Source: an uncultured Sutterella sp.
GTDB lineage: Bacteria > Pseudomonadota > Gammaproteobacteria > Burkholderiales > Burkholderiaceae_F
NCBI GenBank assembly: GCA_905213905.1
Contig: CAJMKD010000004.1
Span: forward strand, 47,822-111,821
Length of the DNA stretch: 64,000 nt
Direction of reading: 5' to 3'
In this document: positions 54,736-63,596 of the stretch, one piece after another
How positions within the stretch are numbered: position 1 is the stretch's first letter
How the letters are laid out: the number at the start of each line of letters is the position of its first letter
Translations under genes and position numbers: made by a program
Notes under the pieces: model-generated
What the model saw: only the letters and a program-made list of their open reading frames with translations
What the model was told of the DNA's origin: nothing
Databases searched by the model: none

Positions 54736-55524
54736 GTGAAGCTCCGCTTTTCCCTGCGGACCGACTTCCGCTTTTCCTCGCCCGTCGAGCGGCACGTCTT
54801 CCGCATCCGACCGCTGCCGGCCGAGCGCCCGAATCAGCGCGTGCTCTATTCGACCTTTTCGGTCGAGCCGGCTGCGTCGCTCTTCTTCACGGCAGATCCG
54901 ATTCTCGGCAACGGCACATGGACGGGACGAATCGATGCGCCGCATGACCGCTTTGCCGTTGAGGCCGAGGGCGAAGTCGAAATGATGCCGAATGCGGCGG
55001 ACGATCGCCCGCCGGCCCCTTACTTCCTGCAGCCGACGCCCCTCACGATGCCTGGTCCCCAGATACGCGCGCTCGCGCAGGCCGCAGATGGCAGGCTCGC
55101 GCCCGGCGCTTCCGTCGAGGCGCGCATATTCGCAGCCATGCATGCCGTGCACGAGGCCTTCAGCTATGCCCCCGGCGCCACGCATACGGCAACTGCAGCG
55201 GAATCAGCGCTTGCGCTCGGACGCGGCGTCTGCCAGGACTATGCGCAGACCCTGGCTTCGCTTCTGCGCCTCTGGGGCATCCCGGCGCTCTACGCGGCAG
55301 GGCTCCTTCAGGGCGAAGGCGCCACGCACGCCTGGGTTCAGGCCTGGAGCGGCACGCGCTGGATTGCGGTGGATCCGACGAACAACTGCAGCGCTGAGCG
55401 CTGCATTGAAATCGCACGGGGGCGCGATGCCGTCGACGCTGCGCTCGAGCGCGGCGTTTTCTGCGGCTTTGCCGAGCAGAAGCTCTCGGTTTCGGCCTGC
55501 GTCTATGAAGCGCCGGCCCCGTAG
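54736..55524 (+). CDS. Transglutaminase-like cysteine protease/ligase
   Basis: This 262-residue protein has the transglutaminase core with catalytic C166 in GRGVCQDYAQ, H198 in GATHAWVQAW and D213 in AVDPTNN. The N-terminal beta-rich domain is typical of proteins in ATP-grasp/alpha-E cassettes. No signal peptide is visible, so it is probably cytoplasmic. The start is GTG at 54736 with AAGGAG 7 nt upstream. Such proteins can cleave or form amide bonds, which would suit trimming or crosslinking of a peptide made by the ATP-grasp partner; this is inference. Confidence 0.9.
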   Translation: MKLRFSLRTDFRFSSPVERHVFRIRPLPAERPNQRVLYSTFSVEPAASLFFTADPILGNGTWTGRIDAPHDRFAVEAEGEVEMMPNAADDRPPAPYFLQPTPLTMPGPQIRALAQAADGRLAPGASVEARIFAAMHAVHEAFSYAPGATHTATAAESALALGRGVCQDYAQTLASLLRLWGIPALYAAGLLQGEGATHAWVQAWSGTRWIAVDPTNNCSAERCIEIARGRDAVDAALERGVFCGFAEQKLSVSACVYEAPAP

Positions 55525-55560
55525 CCGGCCTGCTGCAGCAAGTCCAACGCTGAACCGGCT

Positions 55561-56145
55561 TCAGGCGAGGCGGTTCGGCGCATGGCTTTCAGCACCGTTC
55601 TCAAAAGGAAGCTCGGATTCGGGCATGCCCGCTTCAAGCGCCAGGAGCCTGCGCTTCGCTGCATAGCCGCCGCCGTAGCCCACAAGCGTGCCGTCGCGGC
55701 CGATCACACGGTGGCAAGGCACAATGATCGAAAAGGGATTCTGCCCGACGGCGGCACCCACGGCTCGTGCGGCGCCTGGGCGGCCGATCTCGCGCGCAAT
55801 GTCCACATATCGAACAAGTCCGCCATAGGGCACGCGCGCGAGCGCGCGCCAGACGGCAAGCTGAAAGTCGCTCCCGACAAAGCGAAGCGGCAGATCAAAA
55901 GCCTTTCTTTCGCCTTCGAAATACTCGGAGAGCTCTCGGATGGCTCTCGTCAAAAGCGGCGACTCCCCCGGCGCGAATTCGACCGGCAGCTTTCGGAGGA
56001 TTCGGTTCACGATTGTGCGGTGATGCCAGCCGTCGGGCCAGTCGACAAAGAGGAGGGCATCGTCAAGCGCCGCGAGAATGAGCGTGCCGCAGGGCGAAGA
56101 CCACTGAAGCGTTTTGGCAGCCAAAGGCTTTGTCTCTTTTTGCAT
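55561..56145 (-). CDS. ogt: Methylated-DNA-[protein]-cysteine S-methyltransferase
   Basis: This 194-residue repair protein transfers alkyl groups from O6-alkylguanine to its own cysteine. The active site is SIIVPCHRVIGRDG with C144. Upstream blocks FQLAVWRALARVPYG, VRYVDIAREIG and AVGAAVGQNP are all present, as is GYGGGYAAKRRLLALE. Its length includes an Ogt-like N-terminal domain. The ATG at 56145 is used; a GTG at 56154 is possible. The Fsr exporter lies 62 bp upstream on the same strand. Confidence 0.92.
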   Translation of the reverse strand: MQKETKPLAAKTLQWSSPCGTLILAALDDALLFVDWPDGWHHRTIVNRILRKLPVEFAPGESPLLTRAIRELSEYFEGERKAFDLPLRFVGSDFQLAVWRALARVPYGGLVRYVDIAREIGRPGAARAVGAAVGQNPFSIIVPCHRVIGRDGTLVGYGGGYAAKRRLLALEAGMPESELPFENGAESHAPNRLA

Positions 56146-56207
56146 GCTTTTCACTATTGAAGGCCATAGGCATCACAAGCCTATCAAATGCCCAGCAAAT
56201 CCGGCGC

Positions 56208-57410
56208 TCACGCCCGTCTGCGCGTTCCGTCCGCAGGGAGCGCAAAGGCCGCAAGCCCCATGAGCGGCAGCACCGAAGCCGCTGCAAATGTCTGCTGCAG
56301 GCCGAAGTGGTCTGCCGCGAGGCCGAAGATCACTGTGGCAAGGCCGCCCATGCCGAAGCTGAGGCCAAAAAAGAGGCCGGAAACCATGCCGATGCGCGCG
56401 GGCGCGGCATCAAGCGCCCACACAAGGATCGCTGTAAAAGCCGAAGACATGATGAAGGAAACGATGAGCGCGAGCACGATCACGCCCGAAAGTCCCGCCC
56501 ACGGGAGCGCAAGCGCAAACGGCGCTGCACCGAGAATGGACCAAAGAATGACGATTCTGCGCCCGAATCGGTCCGTGAGCGGGCCGCCCGCCACCGTGCC
56601 GAGCGCGCTCATCAGCAGGAAGCCGAAGAGCGCGTACTGCGCGTCGTCGACGCCGAGCCCGAAAGCATCGATCAAATAAAACGTGAAGAAGTTCTGCAGC
56701 GTCGCGATGTACACCTGCTTTGAAAACATGAGCAGGAGGAGAATCGCGAAAAAGACCGCCAGCGCTCGTTTGGATAGGCCGAGTCCGGCGCTCGCAGAGG
56801 TATTCTCCCGTCTGCTTTGTCCTGCGGCGCGCGCCTCAAGCGAAAATCCTTCGCGCCCGACCCAGACGAAGAGGCAGGCGGCAAAAGCCGCTGCGGGCGC
56901 AAACCAGGCGATGCTCGCCTGTCCGTACGGCACGACGACGAAGGCTGCCGCGAGTGGCCCCACAGCCATGCCGGCGTTGCCGCCCACTTGAAAAATCGCC
57001 TGCGCAAAGCCCTTGCGGCCGCCCGCGGCGTGCTGCGCAATGCGCGCAGACTCCGGATGGAAGACGGCCGAGCCGCACCCAATGAGCGCAACGGCAGCAA
57101 GAATGGCGCCGAAGGACGCCGCGCGGCCGAGAAGCAGAAGGCCCAGCAGCGTAAAGCACATGCCTAAAGCAAGCGCATAGCGGGTTGGACGCCGGTCGGT
57201 CGCGCGCCCCACAACGGGCTGCAGGAGCGAACTCGTCACCTGCACGACGAGCGTGATGAGGCCGACCTCGGCAAAGCTCAGCCCGTGCGCATCGCGCAGA
57301 ATCGGGAGCGCCGCCGGAATGATCGAGCCGATGCCGTCATTGAGAAAGTGTCCGAAGCAAACGGCCGCAAGCAGTCCCGCCGCCATGCCTGTCGTGTCTT
57401 TTCCGCTCAT
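56208..57410 (-). CDS. fsr: MFS exporter, fosmidomycin-resistance (Fsr) type
   Basis: This 400-residue MFS protein begins GLLAAVCFGHFLNDGIGSII and has VVQVTSSLLQPVVGRATDRR, GSAVFHPESARIAQHAAGGR and FFTFYLIDAFGLGVDDAQYA, blocks typical of the Fsr family. About 12 spans are present. Fsr exporters are named for fosmidomycin resistance when overexpressed; the natural substrate is unknown. The ATG at 57410 is preferred over a TTG two codons upstream. Confidence 0.87.
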   Translation of the reverse strand: MSGKDTTGMAAGLLAAVCFGHFLNDGIGSIIPAALPILRDAHGLSFAEVGLITLVVQVTSSLLQPVVGRATDRRPTRYALALGMCFTLLGLLLLGRAASFGAILAAVALIGCGSAVFHPESARIAQHAAGGRKGFAQAIFQVGGNAGMAVGPLAAAFVVVPYGQASIAWFAPAAAFAACLFVWVGREGFSLEARAAGQSRRENTSASAGLGLSKRALAVFFAILLLLMFSKQVYIATLQNFFTFYLIDAFGLGVDDAQYALFGFLLMSALGTVAGGPLTDRFGRRIVILWSILGAAPFALALPWAGLSGVIVLALIVSFIMSSAFTAILVWALDAAPARIGMVSGLFFGLSFGMGGLATVIFGLAADHFGLQQTFAAASVLPLMGLAAFALPADGTRRRA

Positions 57411-57783
57411 CTTCAAAAGCCCCTGTTTGCTAAGCCGCTCTTTCAGTCTAGAGCTTTCCGATCAATGAAAGCGCCCCGATTGCAGAGCCGCGCCGGCGCC
57501 GGCCATGAAAACGCCGATTCAGCTGCACAGCAAGGGAAAAGCGTTGCTTTGAATAACAAGGGATATCCCCAGCTATTCTAGTGAAGTGAATGCTTGCACT
57601 CATTAACTTCAAAAGGATCAAAGCGTTTTTCGATAATATCAAAAGGTCTTTCCGATAATCGGAACACTTGGCTCCTTCCATTCCGAACAACAAAACGACA
57701 AAGTACTCGCACTTGCATCGCTGAAGCTTTTCCCGAAGCTTCTTCGACGCCCGACTCGGATTCTTGAAAAGGAAGGAAGAAAC
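57411..57783. other. Divergent intergenic region upstream of the porin
   Basis: This region separates the Fsr exporter (minus) from the porin (plus). Bases 57540-57680 are AT-rich and repeat TCxAAAxG and CGATAAT-like words (near 57630 and 57655), which could be regulator sites such as OmpR boxes, but the matches are loose. A strong AAGGAAGGAAG lies just before the porin start. Confidence 0.4.
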
Positions 57784-58980
57784 ATGCACTCGCTCTCTCG
57801 CTTCGGACTCGGCTTTTCCGCCGCGCTCCTCGCTTTCGCCGGCTTCGCGCAAACCGCCGCAGCGGCTGAAGTCACCCTTTACGGTCAGATGGACGCAGGT
57901 CTTGTTTATAAGGACAGCAAGGGCGCTTCACCCACGTTCACGATGGACAACGGCGTCGACGTCTCCACGTTGTGGGGTATTCGCGGCACGGAAGAGCTCG
58001 GCGGCGACAAGTACGTCCGCTTCGTGCTCGAAAGCGGCTTCGACACCGACACGGGCAAAATCAACAACGGGCACACCAACAGCTCGAACGACCTCTTCAG
58101 CCGTGAAGCAGCGCTCACGATCGGCTCGCGCGCCGTGGGCGAAGTTTCCTTCGGCCGTCTTGCGGGCTTCCTCGGCTCCACGGGCACCTATGCGCAGTGG
58201 GCCGCCATGGGCATGAACCCGATGCAGTCGAACGCACCTGACGCGGCGCTTCTGGGCGCCTTCGACAATTCGCCGATCATGGACAACACCATCATCTTCA
58301 AGAGCCGCGACATGTCGGGCCTCACGCTGCTCGGCCTCTACTCGAACGGCACGGCGAACGAAACGGGCGAATTCTCGAAGGACACGCACATGTACTCGCT
58401 CGCTGCGGGCTACAAGCGCGCCGATCTGTCGATTTCAGCCGTCTGGCAGATGCAGACCTATCCGAACAGCGCTTCTTCGACGTATTCTGAAGACGCCAAG
58501 CCCACGCACATCTTCTTCCTCGGCGCCGGCAAGACCTTCGGGGACTTCCGTATTCTCGCCGCCTACGAGCACGTTGAGAACGCCCGCCGCGTTTTCGGCG
58601 GCCCGAACAGCATTTCGGTGGGGAAGTTCTTCGGCGAAGACAAGATCAACGGCCGCACGCTTGACAAGCGCAGCGACAAGGGCTTCCGCGTCGATTCGTT
58701 CTCCCTGGGCGGCTTCACGCACGTCGGCGCGGGCACGCTGCACGCCTCCGTCAAGGTGGCGCGCGCCGAATGGCGCGGCGACAAGGTGACCGAAGGCTAC
58801 GAAACGGACGGCACGCGCGTCGTCTACGCGACCCGCTACAGCTATCCGCTTTCCAAGCGCACGGCGCTCTATGCGATCGCGAGCTACGGCGACGGCTCCG
58901 GCATGTTCGACAACACGGCTCAATCGCAGGCGGTCGGCACCCGCGCCTACGGCGCGCTCGGCCTGCACACGAAGTTCTGA
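57784..58980 (+). CDS. Gram-negative porin, betaproteobacterial trimeric type
   Basis: This 398-residue porin has a signal peptide (GFSAALLAFAGFAQTAAA, cleavage near 27) and then EVTLYGQMDAGLVYKDSKG. The conserved strand and loop sequences GIRGTEELGGDKYVRFVLES, FSREAALTIGSRAVGEVSFG and L3-like region GRLAGFLGSTGTYAQW follow, and it ends YGALGLHTKF with the terminal phenylalanine needed for outer membrane insertion. It passes small hydrophilic solutes. The ribosome-binding site is excellent, suggesting high expression, and a terminator follows. Confidence 0.94.
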   Translation: MHSLSRFGLGFSAALLAFAGFAQTAAAAEVTLYGQMDAGLVYKDSKGASPTFTMDNGVDVSTLWGIRGTEELGGDKYVRFVLESGFDTDTGKINNGHTNSSNDLFSREAALTIGSRAVGEVSFGRLAGFLGSTGTYAQWAAMGMNPMQSNAPDAALLGAFDNSPIMDNTIIFKSRDMSGLTLLGLYSNGTANETGEFSKDTHMYSLAAGYKRADLSISAVWQMQTYPNSASSTYSEDAKPTHIFFLGAGKTFGDFRILAAYEHVENARRVFGGPNSISVGKFFGEDKINGRTLDKRSDKGFRVDSFSLGGFTHVGAGTLHASVKVARAEWRGDKVTEGYETDGTRVVYATRYSYPLSKRTALYAIASYGDGSGMFDNTAQSQAVGTRAYGALGLHTKF

Positions 58981-59005
58981 TGCCGCTCTAATGAGCTGAA
59001 CTAAA

Positions 59006-59043
59006 AAAGGCGCGGTCTCGTCAATGGAATCGCGCCTTTCTCA
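59006..59043 (+). terminator. Intrinsic terminator after the porin
   Basis: AAAGGCGCG (59006-59014) pairs with CGCGCCTTT (59031-59039), with a short T-tract; it may serve yceD on the other strand too. Confidence 0.82.
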
Positions 59044-59097
59044 TTTTGATTTTGCCGTCGGCTTTCGCTTCTCCTCAGCTTCGGCCGGAATGAGCGG

Positions 59098-59613
59098 TTA
59101 CTTTCCGAACCTCAGCCCGGCAAGCGCCGCGAAGGGATTGGGCTTCCCAAGAGCCGCAGCAGCTTCTTCGGGTTCGTCCGTCCACATGTCTTCGTCGCAG
59201 GCCTCTTCATGCACGGCGGAAGCGGGCAGCGACAGAATCGCCTCTTCCTGCACCCAGGCGTCGACATTAAAGCGCCGCGAGCCCACGACGACATCCTCGT
59301 CTTCCTCATCCTCGCTCACCGGCATGGCATTGGCTTCCGCTTCGGTTTTCGTGAGGAGGAACACCGCTTCGGAGTCGATCTCCACCGGCACGGGCTTGTT
59401 GCAGCGCGCACAGGGCATCTCCATTTCGCCCTCGATCCGCAGCCGTGCCGCAGGCCGGCCGCGGCGCTCCCCGCAGCCTTCGACCCAAAATCTCACGCTT
59501 CCCGCGTCGGAGGCCAGAAAAGCGCGCAGTTCGGGGAGGTCGCGAACCGCGACTTCGCCGTCGACGGACTTGCCCTTGAGGGCAAGATCGAAGATGTCGA
59601 TGATGAGAGCCAT
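59098..59613 (-). CDS. yceD: YceD family protein (DUF177)
   Basis: This 171-residue protein has the DUF177 core RLRIEGEMEMPCARCNKPVP (C68, C71) and DSEAVFLLTKTEAEANAMP, then an acidic stretch and RRFNVDAWVQEEAILSLPAS. The C-terminus ends KPNPFAALAGL, as in the family. YceD is linked to 23S rRNA maturation and normally lies directly before rpmF. Here rpmF does not follow; the next gene downstream is the convergent porin. It diverges from maf. Confidence 0.9.
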   Translation of the reverse strand: MALIIDIFDLALKGKSVDGEVAVRDLPELRAFLASDAGSVRFWVEGCGERRGRPAARLRIEGEMEMPCARCNKPVPVEIDSEAVFLLTKTEAEANAMPVSEDEEDEDVVVGSRRFNVDAWVQEEAILSLPASAVHEEACDEDMWTDEPEEAAAALGKPNPFAALAGLRFGK

Positions 59614-59771
59614 CGAGAAGATTCTCCAGTATTGAAAAAAGGCGCGCAGTTTAGCGCACCGCGGCCATGTCCGCCGCGCTGGCGCTTCCCGCTAGAATGG
59701 AAAGACTGCCGCTCGTCGCGGATCAAAATCAAAGCGGGAGCGGCCTGCGCTCCCACGCACCATTTCGGATT

Positions 59772-60371
59772 ATGCACGCAAATCTCATTCTTGCCTCGAG
59801 CTCGCGCTACCGCCGCGAACTCCTCGACCGTCTCGGACTCGCTTACGAAGCCGAAAGCCCCGACATCGACGAATCGTCGCTGCCCGGCGAATCGCCCAAG
59901 GACACCGCGCTGCGCCTCGCAGAAATGAAGGCGCGCGCTGTCTGGGAAAAGCACCCCGGCAGCGTTGTGATCGGCTCCGACCAGGTCGCAGACCTCAACG
60001 GCGTCAAGCTCGGAAAGCCGCACACGCGCGAGCGCGCCATCGCGCAGCTCGAAGCCATGCAGGGCAACGTCGTCGTCTTCTACACGGCTCTCTGCGTGAT
60101 CGATGCCGAGGGCAAGGCCCAGAAGCGTCTTTCCCCCACGACGATCCGCATGCGCGCGCTTCAGCGCGAAACGATTGAAGCGTACGTCGACCGCGAAAAG
60201 CCCTTCGACTGCGCGGGCGCTGCAAAGATTGAGCGGCTCGGCATCGCGCTCATGGCGTCCGTCGAATCGGACGATCCGACGTCGCTCATCGGGCTTCCTC
60301 TCATGACGCTCACGACGATGCTTGCAGCGGCGGGCGTCGAAGTGCTGCCGGGCCTTGCCGGCAGCTGCTGA
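59772..60371 (+). CDS. maf: Maf-family nucleotide pyrophosphatase
   Basis: This 199-residue protein starts ANLILASSSRYRRELLDRLG and has ESPDIDESSLPGESPKDTAL and VVIGSDQVADLNGVKLGKPH, the Maf signature with the catalytic aspartate in GSDQ. The subfamily resembles YceF (7-methyl-GTP pyrophosphatase). The ATG at 59772 aligns with family starts; the upstream open extension does not. It lies 42 bp before the RsmI-like methylase. Confidence 0.9.
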   Translation: MHANLILASSSRYRRELLDRLGLAYEAESPDIDESSLPGESPKDTALRLAEMKARAVWEKHPGSVVIGSDQVADLNGVKLGKPHTRERAIAQLEAMQGNVVVFYTALCVIDAEGKAQKRLSPTTIRMRALQRETIEAYVDREKPFDCAGAAKIERLGIALMASVESDDPTSLIGLPLMTLTTMLAAAGVEVLPGLAGSC

Positions 60372-60413
60372 GCGCCGATGTTTTTGATCGAGTCATCTTC
60401 GGAACGCAAAGAG

Positions 60414-61259
60414 ATGCCCGGTACGCTTTATCTGCTGCCGAACCTCGTGAGCGAAGGCGAGGCCGCTGACTTTCTTCCCGCGTCGACGCTTCAAACGATG
60501 CGCGGCATTGACCGCTTCCTTGTTGAAGCGGCAAAGACCGCGCGCGCTGCGATCAAGGCGATGGGCCATCCAAAGCCCGTGTCGGCGCTCGCCATCGAAG
60601 AAATCGGCCACGACCCGGATCCGGCTGCCGTCGACCGGTGGCTTGCGCCTGTGCTCGCAGGCGAAGACGCCGCCATCCTCTCGGAATCCGGCTGCCCCGG
60701 CGTAGCGGATCCCGGCGCGCAGATCGTCGCGCGCGCGCATGCGCTCGGCATCCGGGTTCGTCCGCTCGTGGGCCCCTCGTCCATTCTGCTTGCGCTCATG
60801 GCCTCGGGCCTTGACGGGCAGCGCTTTCGCTTTCTCGGCTACCTTCCGATTCACGAAGACGAGCGGCGCGATGCCATCAAGGCGCTCGAAGAACGAAGCC
60901 GGGCATCCGAAACGCAGCTCTTCATCGAGACGCCCTACCGAAACACGCAGATGCTCGCTTCGCTTCTCGAAGCGCTCTCGCCCGCCACGCGCCTCACGGT
61001 GGCGACCGACATCACCGGGAAGGGCGAATCGATCCGAACGCTCGACGTCAAGGCGTGGCGCGCACTTCCTGAAGAAGCGCGGACGCTTCCAAAGCTGCCG
61101 ACAGTTTTTGCGCTCCTCGCGGAGTCAGCCGCCGCGCCTCGCTATGCGCCCGAACACGCAAGGCGCAAGGGCGAGCGCCGTCCGGAAAAATGCACGCCGC
61201 GCGGCACCCGCAGACATGGCGGCAGCGCAGCGAAGCGCGCCAATGGAAGAAAGCCATGA
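60414..61259 (+). CDS. RsmI-like SAM-dependent methyltransferase (tetrapyrrole methylase fold)
   Basis: This 281-residue protein begins GTLYLLPNLVSEGEAADFLP and has GEDAAILSESGCPGVADPGA, RVRPLVGPSSILLALMASGL and SETQLFIETPYRNTQML, the pattern of the rRNA 2'-O-methyltransferase RsmI family, specifically the shorter paralogous subgroup often found beside maf and yceD in Burkholderiales. Its RNA target is not certain. The ATG at 60414 is used; ATG 60378 is an alternative. A basic C-terminal tail of about 50 residues (RRKGERRPEK, TRRHGGSAAKRANGRKP) follows the core. Its stop overlaps the next start by 4 nt. Confidence 0.82.
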   Translation: MPGTLYLLPNLVSEGEAADFLPASTLQTMRGIDRFLVEAAKTARAAIKAMGHPKPVSALAIEEIGHDPDPAAVDRWLAPVLAGEDAAILSESGCPGVADPGAQIVARAHALGIRVRPLVGPSSILLALMASGLDGQRFRFLGYLPIHEDERRDAIKALEERSRASETQLFIETPYRNTQMLASLLEALSPATRLTVATDITGKGESIRTLDVKAWRALPEEARTLPKLPTVFALLAESAAAPRYAPEHARRKGERRPEKCTPRGTRRHGGSAAKRANGRKP

Positions 61260-62479
61260 TGGACGCAATTCTCAACGCGGCCGCGACGCCCCAGGGGCTC
61301 ATCATTCTCGTCGTGCTCGCCTTCATTGCGCTCACGCTCGTCATTACGGCCGTCTTTTTCATCGTCGCGGGCCTCCTGCGGCGCGGCAAAAAGGCATCGA
61401 TGAAGCGCGAGCCGGGCGCGGAAACAGGGACCGCCGCCGCAGAGAGGCCGTCCGAAGAAGACTCGCGCGATCCGCTTGCGTCTTTCGTGCCGCCCGCCAA
61501 AAGCGTCAGAGCAGGCAAGGCGCCGATCGGCCTCGCGCGGCTTCGCGATGCCGCCGAAGACTTTGTTGCGCCGGCGCGCCGCGAGCCGGGCCTTGCCGTG
61601 AAAGAGCTGAAAGAGCCCGTGCCGCCTGCTGCGACCGCTGCAGTCCGCACGGCTGCGCCCCAGGCGGCGCAGCCCTACGAGAGCGAGCCCGCTGCTGCAA
61701 CGCCGCCCGAACCGGTTGCGCCGCCCCCCGCCGCGCCCGTCTTCGCGTACGAAAACCCGGACGCCGTCGTGCCGATTCGCCGGCCCGGCGCTCCGCGGCC
61801 GGCGCCGAGCGCCGTTTCGCCGCTTGCGAGCGCTCAGATGCTTCTCACGCTCCCCTTCGAGCGGCGTCCCGGCCTCACGACCGCGCATGCCGAACTCTGC
61901 GGCATGGGCATCGAAGCCGTCTTTTTCGACCCGGAACTGGTGGCGCGCATCGACGATGATCCCATCCGCCTCGTGCCCTTCCTGCCACCCGACATGGGAC
62001 GGCTTCTATTCCGGGAGTCCGACCGTGAAACCTTCCGCGCCGGCGCGCTCTGCGCCCAGCCCGACGCCGTGATCGAGCTCACGACGGGCCTCATTGCGCT
62101 CGAATTCAAATCAAAGGGCGGCCGCAGCGAAGATCCGATCCGATGGGCGGAAACCATGCGGGAGAAGGACCTGATCCAAACCGTCGTCAATGCGCTCGTC
62201 CTCTCGGCAGAATCTGGGCGCCCCGTGGCGCCTGTGCTCAGAACGCACAATGCCGTCTTCTTCCTGCGCCCCTGCGAAACCGTCCTGAAGCTCCTCAAGG
62301 CCAATGTCGACGGCGCAGCGGCGTTCCTCGAGGCCGCCACTGACGGCCTCGACCGCCCGGGCATTTCCGCCCTCGACTACGCCGGCCTCATGACCGTCGC
62401 CGTTGGGAAGCGCTTCCCGAAGCCGAGATCCGCCGGCGCTGCGTACGGCGAAGCAGCGCATCAGCGCATGCTGCGCTAG
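61256..62479 (+). CDS. Membrane-anchored protein with PD-(D/E)XK nuclease-like domain
   Basis: This 407-residue protein has one N-terminal membrane span (GLIILVVLAFIALTLVITAV, about 14-42), a long Pro/Ala/Glu-rich linker to about residue 195, and a folded C-terminal domain. That domain shows the PD-(D/E)XK pattern of RecB/Cas4-type nucleases: PDAVIEL (D270), a strand, then IALEFKSKGG (E283, K285), and a helix with glutamine, DLIQTVVNALVLSAESG. The nuclease assignment is mine and depends on motif reading. Topology predicts the domain in the cytoplasm. The start overlaps the upstream methylase stop (ATGA), and GGAAG lies 6 nt upstream. Its stop overlaps that of the convergent LysR gene. Confidence 0.68.
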   Translation: MMDAILNAAATPQGLIILVVLAFIALTLVITAVFFIVAGLLRRGKKASMKREPGAETGTAAAERPSEEDSRDPLASFVPPAKSVRAGKAPIGLARLRDAAEDFVAPARREPGLAVKELKEPVPPAATAAVRTAAPQAAQPYESEPAAATPPEPVAPPPAAPVFAYENPDAVVPIRRPGAPRPAPSAVSPLASAQMLLTLPFERRPGLTTAHAELCGMGIEAVFFDPELVARIDDDPIRLVPFLPPDMGRLLFRESDRETFRAGALCAQPDAVIELTTGLIALEFKSKGGRSEDPIRWAETMREKDLIQTVVNALVLSAESGRPVAPVLRTHNAVFFLRPCETVLKLLKANVDGAAAFLEAATDGLDRPGISALDYAGLMTVAVGKRFPKPRSAGAAYGEAAHQRMLR

Positions 62480-63414
62480 CGCAGCTTGAAAACGCCCTGC
62501 GGAAACTGCGCCAGCAGAAACGAGCGCAGCCACTGGTGCGCCGGATTCTTGTCAACACGCTCGTGCCAGACGAGCCGCCCGACAAACCGGCGCGCTTCCA
62601 AATAATCGACGCGAAGCCGCGCCAAATGCGGATGCTGCGCCCAAAGCATGGCGCTCGGCGTCGGCGCTCGAAAGGTGAGGCGCGTCCCCGGCAGAATGAG
62701 CGGCCCCGCAAGAAAGCTGCGCGTTCTGATTGCCCATGCCGGCTCTTCCTCTTCCGGAAAGAGTCCGGACGCAATGGTTGAGGAATCCCTCAAAAACTGA
62801 ACGCGCGCCTGAACCTGCCGATAAGGGCGAATATCTTCGTAAGAAAGCATGCCTTTGCTGCGCGCAAGCGCCACAAGCGGGTGATCGGCAGCCGTGAGAA
62901 GCGAATAGTTGCTTCGATAAAGAATGCTCTCATGGAAGTCTGATGGAAAGGGCGACGTCGCGCGAAACGCAAAATCCACCTCGCCGCGGCGCATTCTGTC
63001 GATGAGATCCGGACCTTGCTCAACGATCTCCAGGCGAAGACCAGGCGCCGCCTCGAGAAGCTTGGGCAAGACCGGCGCGAGGAGCGCCGGATACACGTTG
63101 TCGACGCAGCCGAGACGAAACACATCTGTCGCTTCGGCCGGTGAAAAAGGCGCCGGATCGCTTGCCGTGAGATCCTTGAGCACCAGGAGCGCCGATTCTA
63201 TTTTCGGCGCGATCCCAACCATGTGCGTCGTGGGCACCATGCCGTTTCCAGTCCTGAGGAAAAGCTCGTCGCAGAAAATCGCCCTTGCAGCCTTGAGGTT
63301 GTAACTTGCCGTCGACGCAGAAATCCCCAGGCGAAGCGCCGTCGACTTCATCGAACCGGTGCGGTAAAGCGTGAGCAGAAACGCAAGAAGCGCTTCGGAA
63401 AGGTTGTTCACCAT
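62476..63414 (-). CDS. LysR-family transcriptional regulator
   Basis: This 312-residue regulator has an N-terminal helix-turn-helix (LLTLYRTGSMKSTALRLGIS, ASTASYNLKAARAIFCDELF) and the LysR substrate-binding domain (VFRLGCVDNVYPALLAPVLP, LRLEIVEQGPDLIDRMRRGE). The ATG at 63414 is used; a GTG three codons upstream is possible. It is transcribed away from assT across 182 bp, the classical LysR arrangement, so control of assT is likely. Its stop codon overlaps that of the preceding gene (CTAG, 62476-62479). Confidence 0.88.
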   Translation of the reverse strand: MVNNLSEALLAFLLTLYRTGSMKSTALRLGISASTASYNLKAARAIFCDELFLRTGNGMVPTTHMVGIAPKIESALLVLKDLTASDPAPFSPAEATDVFRLGCVDNVYPALLAPVLPKLLEAAPGLRLEIVEQGPDLIDRMRRGEVDFAFRATSPFPSDFHESILYRSNYSLLTAADHPLVALARSKGMLSYEDIRPYRQVQARVQFLRDSSTIASGLFPEEEEPAWAIRTRSFLAGPLILPGTRLTFRAPTPSAMLWAQHPHLARLRVDYLEARRFVGRLVWHERVDKNPAHQWLRSFLLAQFPQGVFKLR

Positions 63415-63457
63415 CACTGCCACCCATGAGAAAAATTCAAAGTCCTTTTTTGACTTT

Positions 63458-63513
63458 TTCGAATAATCCGAAGATTAGCTCCAATTGGTGGCAAATGCTG
63501 TCCTTCTTACACT
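63458..63513 (+). promoter_or_regulatory. LysR operator and candidate assT promoter
   Basis: The palindrome TTCG-N7-CGAA (63458-63472) contains the LysR-type T-N11-A motif (TCGAATAATCCGA). Downstream TTGGTG (63485-63490) and TACACT (63508-63513) are spaced by 17 nt, a reasonable sigma-70 promoter for assT. Confidence 0.6.
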
Positions 63514-63596
63514 TGCAGGCATGTCGGAGGTCTCGGCAGCCAGTCGTTCCAAGAAGCCGGCGATTTTTGACATACCTCTTAAGGAGCTAAAAAAAC

